A stretch of DNA of 35,462 nucleotides from Pontiellaceae bacterium (GTDB lineage: Bacteria > Verrucomicrobiota > Kiritimatiellia > Kiritimatiellales > Pontiellaceae). The notes beneath the pieces are model-generated. The model did not search any database. It was not told the DNA's origin and saw only the letters and a program-made list of their open reading frames with translations. Positions 24,064 through 32,363 of this stretch are shown in pieces; position 1 is the first letter of the stretch; each line of letters begins with the position of its first letter. The DNA lies in assembly GCA_016937945.1 (NCBI GenBank), contig JAFGVP010000090.1, positions 1-35,462 on the forward strand. The letters are read 5' to 3'. The position numbers and the translations under genes were made by a program.

Positions 24064-24073
24064 GGATATTAAA

Positions 24074-25222
24074 ATGAATCCGCAAAACCTGCTTAAAAAC
24101 TGGATCCTGCCCATCATCATTATCTCCCTCGGTTATGGGGGCTATAAACTCCTGCTGAAACTCAAGCCGCAGGCCAAAGTGGTTCCTCCGACGGAACGCA
24201 TTGTTCCGGTCAAGATTCAGGAACTTGGCTCAATCGCAACACCGGTCCAGCTGCATGCCGCCGGAACCGTTGAGGCCGCCAAACAGATCGCCCTCCAGCC
24301 GGAAGTATCCGGCCGGATTTATAAAACCGCAGAAGCGTTCCTTCCGGGAGGCGAATTCAAGGCCGGCGAACCGATGCTCTGGATTAATCCTGTCGATCTG
24401 GAAGCCGCACTTGCCCAGACGCGCAGCACGCTGGCGCAGGCGGAATATGCGTATCGGCAGGAACTCGGCTGGCAGGAGGTTGCCCGGCATGAATGGGACC
24501 TTATTGAAGACCACTCCACCGTCACCGAACTGGAAAAGGAACTCACCCTGCGCAAACCGCAGCTCGACCAGGCCAAAGCCCAACTCGATGCCGCCCGCGC
24601 CGCCGTTGCCAAGGCCCAACTCGATCTGGACCGCGCATGCATCAAGGCCCCGTTCAATTGTCGAATCATTTCCCGCTCGGTTGAACTCGGCTCGCAGATC
24701 ACCACGCAGACGACGCTGGCAACCCTCTCCGGAACCGACGAATACTGGGTCCGCGCCACGATTCCGGTGGAAGACCTGCAATGGCTGGAAATCCCCGGAA
24801 CCACCGCACGCATCCGCCTCGGCAAAACCTCCGAAAAATATGTGGCCGCTGAAGTATTTGCCCTGGAACCGGCGATCGAAAGCAATGGCCGGCTCGCCCG
24901 CATTGTCCTGCGCATTCCGAATCCGACAACCCGCACCATCCCGATCCTGATCGACTCCTATGTCTATGCCGATCTCGAAGGCCGCTCGGTAGAAAATGTT
25001 TATGCCATTCCCGCCGATGCCCTTCATCAGGGAAGCGTGGTATGGCTGATGAACCGGGAAGACCGCCTTGAAATCCGCCCCGTCAGCGTCCTGTGGAGAA
25101 CCCGGGATCAGGTCTTCATTGGCGAAGGCCTTGCAGACGGAGAAGGCCTGATCATCACCGACATTCCCTCGCCCATCCCCGGAATGAAACTCGCCTCAAA
25201 GCAGGAAAAAAAAGCGGAGTAA
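24074..25222 (+). CDS. RND efflux periplasmic adaptor (membrane-fusion protein)
   Basis: The protein is 382 residues. An uncleaved N-terminal anchor lies at about 11-28 (WILPIIIISLGYGGYKLL). The lipoyl half-domain appears as VEAAKQIALQPEVSGRI near 67-83. A long coiled coil with AQTRSTLAQAEYAYRQEL and LDQAKAQLDAARAAVAKA spans about 112-185, and the second lipoyl half ACIKAPFNCRIISRSVELGS follows. Beta-barrel and membrane-proximal domains complete the chain. It bridges the RND pump in the inner membrane and the NodT channel. AAGGA lies nine bases upstream of ATG 24074, and only three bases separate it from the pump gene. There are no defects. Confidence 0.9.
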   Translation: MNPQNLLKNWILPIIIISLGYGGYKLLLKLKPQAKVVPPTERIVPVKIQELGSIATPVQLHAAGTVEAAKQIALQPEVSGRIYKTAEAFLPGGEFKAGEPMLWINPVDLEAALAQTRSTLAQAEYAYRQELGWQEVARHEWDLIEDHSTVTELEKELTLRKPQLDQAKAQLDAARAAVAKAQLDLDRACIKAPFNCRIISRSVELGSQITTQTTLATLSGTDEYWVRATIPVEDLQWLEIPGTTARIRLGKTSEKYVAAEVFALEPAIESNGRLARIVLRIPNPTTRTIPILIDSYVYADLEGRSVENVYAIPADALHQGSVVWLMNREDRLEIRPVSVLWRTRDQVFIGEGLADGEGLIITDIPSPIPGMKLASKQEKKAE

Positions 25223-25225
25223 GCC

Positions 25226-28200
25226 ATGTCTGACCCGACCATTTCCAATGAAAAGGGCCCGATCGCGTGGATGGCCCGCAATGCCGTTGCATCCAACCTG
25301 CTGATGATCATTCTCATGGTTGGAGGCCTGATTTTCGCCTCACAGACCACGCAGGAATTCTTTCCCGATTTCGAAGCCGACACCGTCACCGTATCCGTCG
25401 CCTATCCCGGCGCTTCGCCGGAAGAAGTCGAACGCGGAATTATTGAATCCATCGAAGAGGCCGTGCGCAGCGTCGAGGGCGTCGATGAAGTCACCTCCGT
25501 GGCCCGCGAAGGCGCCGGCATTGTTACCATCGATCTGCTGACCGGCGTAAACCGCATGCAGATTTATCAGGACATCAAGTCCGAGATCGACCGGATTACC
25601 ACCTTCCCGGAAGAATCCGAGCAGCCACAGGTGAGCCTAGTAAACCGCGAAATGTCGGAAATCCGCTTCGCGCTCTACGGCGACCTTTCCGAACACGACC
25701 TGCGCGAGCTCGGCGAGAGCGTCCGCACCACCCTGCTCAACGATCCGTCAATTACCCGCGTTGAGCTGAACAACGTGCGCAGCCTCGAAATATGGGTTTC
25801 GGTCTCCGCCGATAACCTGCGCAAATATAACCTTACCATTCCGCAAATCGCATCAAAGATCCGGACATCTGCCGTGGAACTTCCGAGCGGCGGACTGAAA
25901 ACCACCGCCGGCGAACTGCTGGTCCGCGTGAGCGACCGGCGCGACTGGGCCGAAGAATTTGCCCAGATTCCAGTCATTACCACCGCGGACGGCGTGGTTG
26001 TCCGGCTGGGAGAAATTGCCGAGGTGGACGATACCTTCGCAGATTCCGACAACTCCACCCTCGTGGACGGGAAACCGGCCATCGAGATTGAAGTCTACCG
26101 AATCGGAACCCAAACCCCGATCGGGATTGCGACAGCCACCCGCAAGATCATGAAAAAGACCATGGCCCAGCTGCCGCCCGGCGTAGAAATGATGGAACTG
26201 CGCTGTTCGGCCGACATGTTCAAACAGCGCGCAGTCCTGCTGTTGAAAAACGGCGGATACGGACTCCTGCTCGTCATCCTTCTGCTGGGGCTCTTTCTCG
26301 AAACGCGTCTGGCCTGGTGGGTCATGCTCGGAATTCCGATCTCCTTCCTCGGATCCTTCCTGCTGCTGCCGCAGATCGGCATCACAATCAACATGATCTC
26401 CATGTTTGCCTTCATCCTGGCGCTCGGCATCGTGGTTGACGACGCAATCGTGGTCGGCGAAAACATCTACGAACATGAACAGCGCGGCGAACCGCGCCTG
26501 CGCGCCGCCATACTCGGAGCGCGCGAAGTCGCCCTGCCGGTTACCTTCAGTATTCTGACCAACGTCGTAACGTTCGTCCCGCTGATGATGATCCAGGGCC
26601 CGATGGGTAAATTCTTCAAGGTTATGCCGATCGTCGTGATCAGCACCTTTATCATCTCCCTGTTCGAATCCCTCTTTGTTCTGCCATCCCACCTCGGCCA
26701 CCACACGACCGGGTTCTACAAGCTGCTGGACCGGGTTCGTGTTAAATCGTGGATTCTGGGTTTGGTGGCAATCGGACTGATTGGCACTGACTTCAGACCG
26801 AATACTGAACTCTTTGACTGGAATCTGTTCGGCCTTTCCATTCGCATGGGACGCGGCAGTCTGATTGGGTTGATCCTGCTGACACTCATGCTGGCGGCGC
26901 TCCTGCACCCGGTCGGCACCTGGCTGCTCGGAAAGATCCACATGGTTCAGCAGGGTTTTGCCCGCAAATTCCGCCATTGGGTCGATTGCGTCTACGGCCC
27001 GTTTGTCGAGCGGGTCATCCGCATGCGCTACATGACCGTCAGTATTTTCATCGCGATCCTCGTTATTGCCGTCGGCATTATTGCAGGCAAGCACCTTCCA
27101 ATGATCTTCATGGAGGGCGTCGATGCCGATTATTCGGTGGTGACCGCCGTTCTGCCCTATGGTTCCGATGTGGAAAAAACCAAGGCGGTTGAGGAAAAAC
27201 TGATTGAATCCGCCATGCGGGTGGCGGAAAGCCACGGCGGAACAAATCTGGTGACACATGTCAGCAGCAAGATCGGCGGTTCGTTCGACGGCGTCTCCGG
27301 TGGCCACGTGGTCGAAGTATATGCCTACCTGACCGATATCAAAATCCGCCCGATCTCCACCCAGGCATTTACGGAACAGTGGCGGAAAACGCTCGGCTCC
27401 ATTCCCGGCATTAAAACCATTCAGTTTGAATCCGACCGTGGCGGTCCCGGCGGCGGACGCGGCCTGTCGGTTCAGCTCTACCACGCCAATAGCGAAACCC
27501 TGGAGCAGGCCGGCAGTGAGCTGGCGGAAATGCTTTCGGAATATACCGTGGTCAAGGATGTCAGCGACGGCTACACGCCCGGCAAGGTCCAGTTTGATAT
27601 CGAGCTGCTGCCCGAAGGACAGGCCCTCGGACTGACCTCCAGCGATATTGCCAGCCAGCTTCGCGGTGCCTTCTACGGCTCCGAGGCCCTCCGCCAGCAG
27701 CGCGGACGGAATGAGATCAAGGTTCTGGTCCGGCTGCCGGAAGAGGAACAGAACACGGAATATGATTTCCAGCGGCTTCTCATCAAGACACCGGCCGGAA
27801 CCGATGTCCCGCTCAGCGAAATTGCGACCGTTTCGCGCGGCCGCGCCTATACCTCCATCAATCGCAAAAACGGCAACCGGGCACAGACCGTTTCCGCCAA
27901 CATTGTGCCGCGCCGCGAAACCGCCTATGTTATTGAAGAGGTCAACACCAAGCTGATTCCCCAGCTGAAGGCCAAATATCCGGGACTCAGTCACGGCTAT
28001 GAAGGCCGGCAGGCTGACCAGCGGGAAATGATGCATTCGCTGATGATCGGATTCCCCTTGGCGCTCTTCGTGATCTACGCCATGCTGGCCATTCCGTTCA
28101 AGAGTTACAGTCAGCCGCTGATCGTCATGCTGTCGATCCCGTTCGGGATTGTCGGGGCGATTATCGGCCACCTGACGCTCGGATATACGCTGAGCATGAT

Positions 28201-28534
28201 GAGCATGATGGGCATTGTGGCCCTGTCCGGCGTGGTCGTGAACGACTCGCTCGTCCTGATCGAGTATGCCAACCGGCTGCGCGACCAAGGGCTCGACTCG
28301 CACGATGCCGTAACCCAGTCGGCCACCCGCCGATTCCGGCCCATTCTGCTGACCACCCTGACGACATTCTTTGGACTGATGCCAATGATTTTCGAAACCT
28401 CGCGACAGGCCCGGTTCCTGATCCCGATGGCGATTTCGCTCGGCTTCGGCATTCTGTTCTCAACCTTTATCACGCTGGTACTCGTTCCTTCTCTTTATAT
28501 GGTAATCGATGACTTCCACCGGCGTTTCGACTGA
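25226..28534 (+). CDS. RND multidrug efflux pump permease (AcrB/MexB-like)
   Basis: The permease has 1,102 residues and follows the adaptor by three bases, with GGAG before its ATG. TM1 is near 22-40, the first periplasmic porter block spans about 45-335, TM2-TM6 lie at about 345-490, and the second half repeats the pattern (TM7 near 604-622). Proton relay aspartates 405 and 406 sit in ALGIVVDDAIVVGENIYEHE, and the equivalent second-half region is VVVNDSLVLIEYANR. It uses proton influx to expel substrates across both membranes with the adaptor and NodT channel. Between the end of TM6 (VLPSHL, 490) and the Y-PFV motif (590) the loop has about 100 residues, some 45 more than usual, with two hydrophobic stretches at about 509-521 and 545-566 that could be extra membrane segments. 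The substrate is unknown. Confidence 0.93.
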   Translation: MSDPTISNEKGPIAWMARNAVASNLLMIILMVGGLIFASQTTQEFFPDFEADTVTVSVAYPGASPEEVERGIIESIEEAVRSVEGVDEVTSVAREGAGIVTIDLLTGVNRMQIYQDIKSEIDRITTFPEESEQPQVSLVNREMSEIRFALYGDLSEHDLRELGESVRTTLLNDPSITRVELNNVRSLEIWVSVSADNLRKYNLTIPQIASKIRTSAVELPSGGLKTTAGELLVRVSDRRDWAEEFAQIPVITTADGVVVRLGEIAEVDDTFADSDNSTLVDGKPAIEIEVYRIGTQTPIGIATATRKIMKKTMAQLPPGVEMMELRCSADMFKQRAVLLLKNGGYGLLLVILLLGLFLETRLAWWVMLGIPISFLGSFLLLPQIGITINMISMFAFILALGIVVDDAIVVGENIYEHEQRGEPRLRAAILGAREVALPVTFSILTNVVTFVPLMMIQGPMGKFFKVMPIVVISTFIISLFESLFVLPSHLGHHTTGFYKLLDRVRVKSWILGLVAIGLIGTDFRPNTELFDWNLFGLSIRMGRGSLIGLILLTLMLAALLHPVGTWLLGKIHMVQQGFARKFRHWVDCVYGPFVERVIRMRYMTVSIFIAILVIAVGIIAGKHLPMIFMEGVDADYSVVTAVLPYGSDVEKTKAVEEKLIESAMRVAESHGGTNLVTHVSSKIGGSFDGVSGGHVVEVYAYLTDIKIRPISTQAFTEQWRKTLGSIPGIKTIQFESDRGGPGGGRGLSVQLYHANSETLEQAGSELAEMLSEYTVVKDVSDGYTPGKVQFDIELLPEGQALGLTSSDIASQLRGAFYGSEALRQQRGRNEIKVLVRLPEEEQNTEYDFQRLLIKTPAGTDVPLSEIATVSRGRAYTSINRKNGNRAQTVSANIVPRRETAYVIEEVNTKLIPQLKAKYPGLSHGYEGRQADQREMMHSLMIGFPLALFVIYAMLAIPFKSYSQPLIVMLSIPFGIVGAIIGHLTLGYTLSMMSMMGIVALSGVVVNDSLVLIEYANRLRDQGLDSHDAVTQSATRRFRPILLTTLTTFFGLMPMIFETSRQARFLIPMAISLGFGILFSTFITLVLVPSLYMVIDDFHRRFD

Positions 28535-28545
28535 TTGGAAGCACT

Positions 28546-29889
28546 GTGAGTAAACTTATCAAGGGAAGCGTTCCCGTCCATCTGGTCCAGCTGACCCTGC
28601 CCAGTATCGGCGGCATGTTTGCCATCATGGTGTTCAACCTGACGGACACCTATTTTGTGTCACGGCTCGGAACCGACGAACTGGCCGCCATGGGCTTTAC
28701 CTTTGCCGTGGTCATGATGGTCGGGGCCCTGTCCATCGGATTCTCCACCGGCTCTGCCTCCATCATCACCCGAGCCGTAGGCGCCGACGATTATGCGCTC
28801 GCACGAAGAGCGGTATCCGACGGACTGTTCCTGACCATTCTGGTTACGCTGTTGGTCAGCGTATTCGGCTATTTTTCCATCACGCCGCTCTTTTCGGCAC
28901 TCGGCGCCGAAGGACACGTGCTGGAGCTGGTCCGCGATTACATGCAGTACTGGTTCATCGGCGCCGTCGTGGCCATCATGCCGCCGGTCTGCGACAGCTG
29001 CCTGCGCGCCGGCGGCGATATGATCCGTCCCCTGCTGGTCATGTGCACCTGCGCCGCCATGAACATTATTCTCGATCCGATCCTCATCTTCGGCTGGGGC
29101 CCCATTCCTGCGATGGGGATGCAGGGTGCCGCACTTGCCACGATTATTGCCCGCCTTTTCGGCATGACGGCCTCGCTGGCCTTTCTGCATTTTAACTCCC
29201 GGCTGATCGACTGGAGCCGCCCGCATATCCGCGTCCTGCTCAGTTCATGGAAGCAGATTCTTACACTGGGAATTCCGGCGGCGCTTACGCAGGTGCTCAA
29301 CCCGGTAGCCCAGGGCGGCTATATGCGCATGGCCTCCTCCACCGGCGGCGTATATGCCGTGGCCGCCATGGCAACCGGCACCCGGATCGAAAACTTTGTG
29401 TTCATTATCGCCATCTCCTACGGCATCGCCATTGTCCCGTTTGTTGGACATAACTATGGCGCCCGCGCTTTTGACCGCATCCAGCAGGCGCGGCGCATCA
29501 GTAACGGCATGGCGATCGTCTATGCCATCATTACCCTTCTGCTGCTTCTGCCGTCTGCCGGATTTCTTTCAGGCCTGTTCAGCCAAGAGAAGCAGGTGAT
29601 TGAAATGAGCCGGCATTATCTCATTATTGCAACGCTCGGACATGCGGGTTTTTATATCTCAAACTGGATGAGCCAGTTGCTGAATGTGATCGCACATCCT
29701 ATCCCTGTCATGATCATCAATCTGAGCCGTGTTTTTATCTTTCTGCTGCCGCTCTGCCTGCTGGGATGCCACCTTTTCGGGTTTCGCGGGCTTCTTATGG
29801 GAATCGCGGCCGGAAACACGCTCGCCGGACTGCTGGCCTACCTTCTGACAAGAAAACAGCTGCAAACTGCCTTGGCATCAAACACATAA
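28546..29889 (+). CDS. MATE-family multidrug efflux transporter
   Basis: The product is 447 residues from GTG 28546, with GGAAG four bases upstream and an 11-base gap after the RND gene. Two similar six-helix halves are visible. Typical MATE features are LVQLTLPSIGGMFAIMVFNL and TDTYFVSRLGTDELAAMGF in the first helices, FSTGSASIITRAVGADD, and MQGAALATIIARLFG. MATE proteins export cationic drugs or metabolites across the inner membrane in exchange for sodium or protons. Being the last gene of the TetR-NodT-adaptor-RND operon, it probably hands substrates to the periplasm where the tripartite pump can take them up. There is no degeneration. Confidence 0.92.
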   Translation: MSKLIKGSVPVHLVQLTLPSIGGMFAIMVFNLTDTYFVSRLGTDELAAMGFTFAVVMMVGALSIGFSTGSASIITRAVGADDYALARRAVSDGLFLTILVTLLVSVFGYFSITPLFSALGAEGHVLELVRDYMQYWFIGAVVAIMPPVCDSCLRAGGDMIRPLLVMCTCAAMNIILDPILIFGWGPIPAMGMQGAALATIIARLFGMTASLAFLHFNSRLIDWSRPHIRVLLSSWKQILTLGIPAALTQVLNPVAQGGYMRMASSTGGVYAVAAMATGTRIENFVFIIAISYGIAIVPFVGHNYGARAFDRIQQARRISNGMAIVYAIITLLLLLPSAGFLSGLFSQEKQVIEMSRHYLIIATLGHAGFYISNWMSQLLNVIAHPIPVMIINLSRVFIFLLPLCLLGCHLFGFRGLLMGIAAGNTLAGLLAYLLTRKQLQTALASNT

Positions 29890-29958
29890 GCCTTTCCTGC
29901 TTCCGAAAAGAGAACTTGCTTTCCTCACGGCACGAAGAGTGCTAGGATTATCAACAGT

Positions 29959-30279
29959 ATGAAAGATGTACCTATAGATGATATTGCCTCCGGCACCATT
30001 CTGGCGGCGTCGCTGATGAGCGAGAAGGGCTCCCTGATTCTTAGCCGGGGAACCGTGCTCTCGGATAGCATTCTGGCCCGCCTGCGCCGGATCGGCGTGG
30101 AAGCCCTGCCAGTCAGCGTAAACCAGGAGAAGCTTGAGCAGGAGCGAAGCGACCTGAGAGAGGCCATTGAAAAGCGGTTTCAGGGTTCGGAACGAAATCC
30201 CTACCTGCAGGAACTTAAGCGAATCGCCATCGGACACCTGAACGGCGAATCCTCGGAAAATCCAACCCAGATCGTATGA
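29959..30279 (+). CDS. Small conserved-looking protein of unknown function, first gene of the HDOD operon
   Basis: The product is 106 residues, MKDVPIDDIASGTILAASLM onward. The pattern of a target-like KDVPIDDIASGTILA start, SEKGSLILSRGTVLSDSILA and RLRRIGVEALPV resembles the short N-terminal unit that precedes HD-GYP phosphodiesterases, so it may be such a unit encoded as a separate gene. A charged helical tail follows at about 55-80. There are no membrane helices. The next gene begins with ATGA over its stop. Only AGGA, 12 bases upstream, could act as ribosome-binding site; the TGCTAGGAT sequence covering it (29940-29948) also looks like an extended -10, in which case the mRNA leader would be nearly absent. 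Confidence 0.65.
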   Translation: MKDVPIDDIASGTILAASLMSEKGSLILSRGTVLSDSILARLRRIGVEALPVSVNQEKLEQERSDLREAIEKRFQGSERNPYLQELKRIAIGHLNGESSENPTQIV

Positions 30280-31136
30280 TGATCTATTTTAACGAACAAA
30301 CGAACGAAAAACTGGAAGACGTCCTGAACCGGCTGGGCCGTCTCCCGCCCCTGCCCGAGAGCATTCAGCGGATCAACCGCATGATCGACAGCGAACAGAC
30401 CACGCTCGATGCGGTCGGCCATGAAATTGCCAAAGACTACGCCCTGTCGGCACAGGTTCTCCAGCTGATCAACTCCAGCTTTTACGGATTTTCCGACCGG
30501 ATTTCCTCCATCAAGCAGGCGGTTGTCCTGCTGGGCCTGAATGTGATCCGAACCCTTACCGGAACGTCCTGGGTATCGGAAATGATCAAGGACAGCTCAA
30601 AAGGGCTGCATCACCATTCGCTCGCAACCGCTCGTACCAGCTATGTTCTCTCCGGCGCACTCAGCATTGGAGAGCCCGAAGAGATTGCTTCGCTCGGACT
30701 GCTGCACGACCTGGGCAAAGCCGTATTGGCAAAATTCCTTCCCGAAGATTTCCAGCAGGTCCGTAACATTACCGACCATAACAATATCTGTTTCCATCAG
30801 GCCGAACTGGAGGTGCTGGGCGTAACGCATGCCGTCGTCGCGGGCCGGCTGCTGCAGAAATGGAACCTGCCGGAGCGTGTGGTTCAGCCGATTTCCCATC
30901 ATCACGACGAAAAACTACCGGATGCATTCCGGAAGGAAACCGCCCTCCTGCGCCTGGCAGATCTGATGGTCCGCGCTGAAGGCTGCGGTTATGTCGGCGA
31001 TCTCTCCATGCCCGACTTCCCCGGAGAAATCGCGGAAGAACTTCATCTTTCGCTCGCAGACCTGCATATGCTCGCGGATGAGGCATATGACCAGATGCGA
31101 AGAATTCCACGCTACATAGGAGATCGGGCGTTATGA
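30276..31136 (+). CDS. HDOD-domain signalling protein
   Basis: The product is 286 residues. The HDOD domain covers about 15-215: LGRLPPLPESIQRINRMI, DYALSAQVLQLINSSFYGF, SSIKQAVVLLGLNVIRTL, and LHHHSLATARTSYV. The HD-like region LGLLHDLGKAVLAKFLPEDF keeps HDxGK, and later SHHHDE. HDOD proteins are relatives of HD-GYP phosphodiesterases that mostly lack enzyme activity and act in bacterial signalling. The retained HD residues here leave a metal site possible. It overlaps both neighbours by four bases (ATGA at 30276-30279 and at 31133-31136), so all three are made together. The role is inferred as signal transduction in a cytoplasmic complex with the PAS protein. Confidence 0.85.
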   Translation: MMIYFNEQTNEKLEDVLNRLGRLPPLPESIQRINRMIDSEQTTLDAVGHEIAKDYALSAQVLQLINSSFYGFSDRISSIKQAVVLLGLNVIRTLTGTSWVSEMIKDSSKGLHHHSLATARTSYVLSGALSIGEPEEIASLGLLHDLGKAVLAKFLPEDFQQVRNITDHNNICFHQAELEVLGVTHAVVAGRLLQKWNLPERVVQPISHHHDEKLPDAFRKETALLRLADLMVRAEGCGYVGDLSMPDFPGEIAEELHLSLADLHMLADEAYDQMRRIPRYIGDRAL

Positions 31137-32194
31137 ACATGAATGTTCAAAACTGCATTTTTCATTTTCCTGTCCCGCTGATCACCCTGAGTGACCGACT
31201 GGATCTCACCGGTGCCAGCCGCATGGCTTTCTCGCTGTTTCGCGTTCGCTACCGGGCGGAAGACGGCGAAAAAAACCTGAAAGCCCTGTCAGATGTCCTG
31301 CTGAATGATCCATCGTTCGTGTATGCCATCGGCGAAGCCAGCTTTAAACTCACCCGCATAGGAAGTCATATCAAGCTGAGATGGAAAAGCGCCGATCGGA
31401 TTTATGATATCAGTATCAGCGCCATGCCGCACCCCGACGGGCTGCAATACGGCCTCAGTTTTGATGATGTAACCAAGCAGCTGGATATCGAACACAACCG
31501 GGAAGTCACCCGAAACTATCTGGAACAGATTATCGACAGCCTGCCGCTGGGCATTGTGGTGACCGACTGCGAAATGCGCGTCACGGCCATTAACCGCGCG
31601 CAACAGGAAATCATGACCGCGCAGGGACAGGATATGTCGTTGCTCAGCGCCGTCGGCTCCCTGCTTTCGGATCTGCTGCCACAGCATGAAGCCATGCCGT
31701 GGCCGCTGGTTGCCAGCCGACTGTTTGAACAGCGCAAGGCCATTCACCGCATGGAACACTCCTGGACCGATAATGGAAAAACCCGCACCTATTCCTCAAG
31801 CATCCTGCCGTTGCAGCGTGAGTCCGGCGACCTGATCGGCGCCATGCACATTACCGAGGACATCACCGAAAAAATGCGCCTTATGGCCGATGCCCGCGAG
31901 GCCGACATGCTGGCTGCACGACTTGAAACCCTTCAGCACACCGTCGTGACGCTCAACCATGTGATTAACAACAAGCTGATGAGCCTGATGTGCAATATTG
32001 AAGTCGCCCGAACCACCGGCGAACAGCTGTCGCCCAGCAAGCTCCGGATGCTGGAAGAGGCGCAGGACGAAGCCGAAGGCATTGCCCAATTCATTCGCGA
32101 TCTGGCAGACATCAAGGAAATCAAAATCACCGACTATCTCAAGGGCGGCCAGAAAATGCTGGATGTCTACGGCGAGGATGGCCAGTTTGGCTGA
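31133..32194 (+). CDS. PAS protein with kinase-type dimerisation helices but no ATPase domain
   Basis: There are 353 residues. Two PAS-like regions are seen: a divergent one at about 15-112 and a clear one at about 126-245 (SLPLGIVVTDCEMRVTAINR, then GDLIGAMHITEDITEKMRL). From about 255 to 330 two helices follow with an H-box-like core, LETLQHTVVTLNHVINNKLM, with His276 in the place of the phosphoacceptor. The chain ends soon after (DIKEIKITDYLKGGQKMLDV) with no N, G1 or G2 box. It is therefore a sensor with a dimerisation domain but no kinase catalysis; it could be phosphorylated by another kinase or simply dimerise. It is the last gene of the HDOD trio. No ATPase domain follows in another frame in the 169-base gap, so truncation at the gene level is not evident. 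Confidence 0.8.
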   Translation: MNMNVQNCIFHFPVPLITLSDRLDLTGASRMAFSLFRVRYRAEDGEKNLKALSDVLLNDPSFVYAIGEASFKLTRIGSHIKLRWKSADRIYDISISAMPHPDGLQYGLSFDDVTKQLDIEHNREVTRNYLEQIIDSLPLGIVVTDCEMRVTAINRAQQEIMTAQGQDMSLLSAVGSLLSDLLPQHEAMPWPLVASRLFEQRKAIHRMEHSWTDNGKTRTYSSSILPLQRESGDLIGAMHITEDITEKMRLMADAREADMLAARLETLQHTVVTLNHVINNKLMSLMCNIEVARTTGEQLSPSKLRMLEEAQDEAEGIAQFIRDLADIKEIKITDYLKGGQKMLDVYGEDGQFG

Positions 32195-32363
32195 TCGGCC
32201 ACAACCGGCAGAAAATCAATCGGGATTTCGGCGGTCTTCCGGCAACAAGCTTCCGGTAGTTTTGGCTGGCAAATAAATCTGAACCACTCACTATTTCCCT
32301 CATTACAGCAAGACGCGGGCTGACAAAGATTTTTTCAGCCTTCGCGCCGGAGAAGGAATACGC

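Noticed and set aside
25853-28303. An 816-codon open frame on the minus strand
   Set aside because: It lies wholly antisense to the RND pump gene, its composition is rich in His, Gln, Asp and Gly as expected for the reverse of a GC-rich gene, and it has no recognisable domain.
32195-32363. Gap between the HDOD trio and the SLC12-like gene, checked for an ATPase domain continuing the PAS protein, an RNA gene or a terminator
   Set aside because: Only short repeats of CTTCCGG and a four-base stem are seen. No coding continuation or convincing terminator was found.
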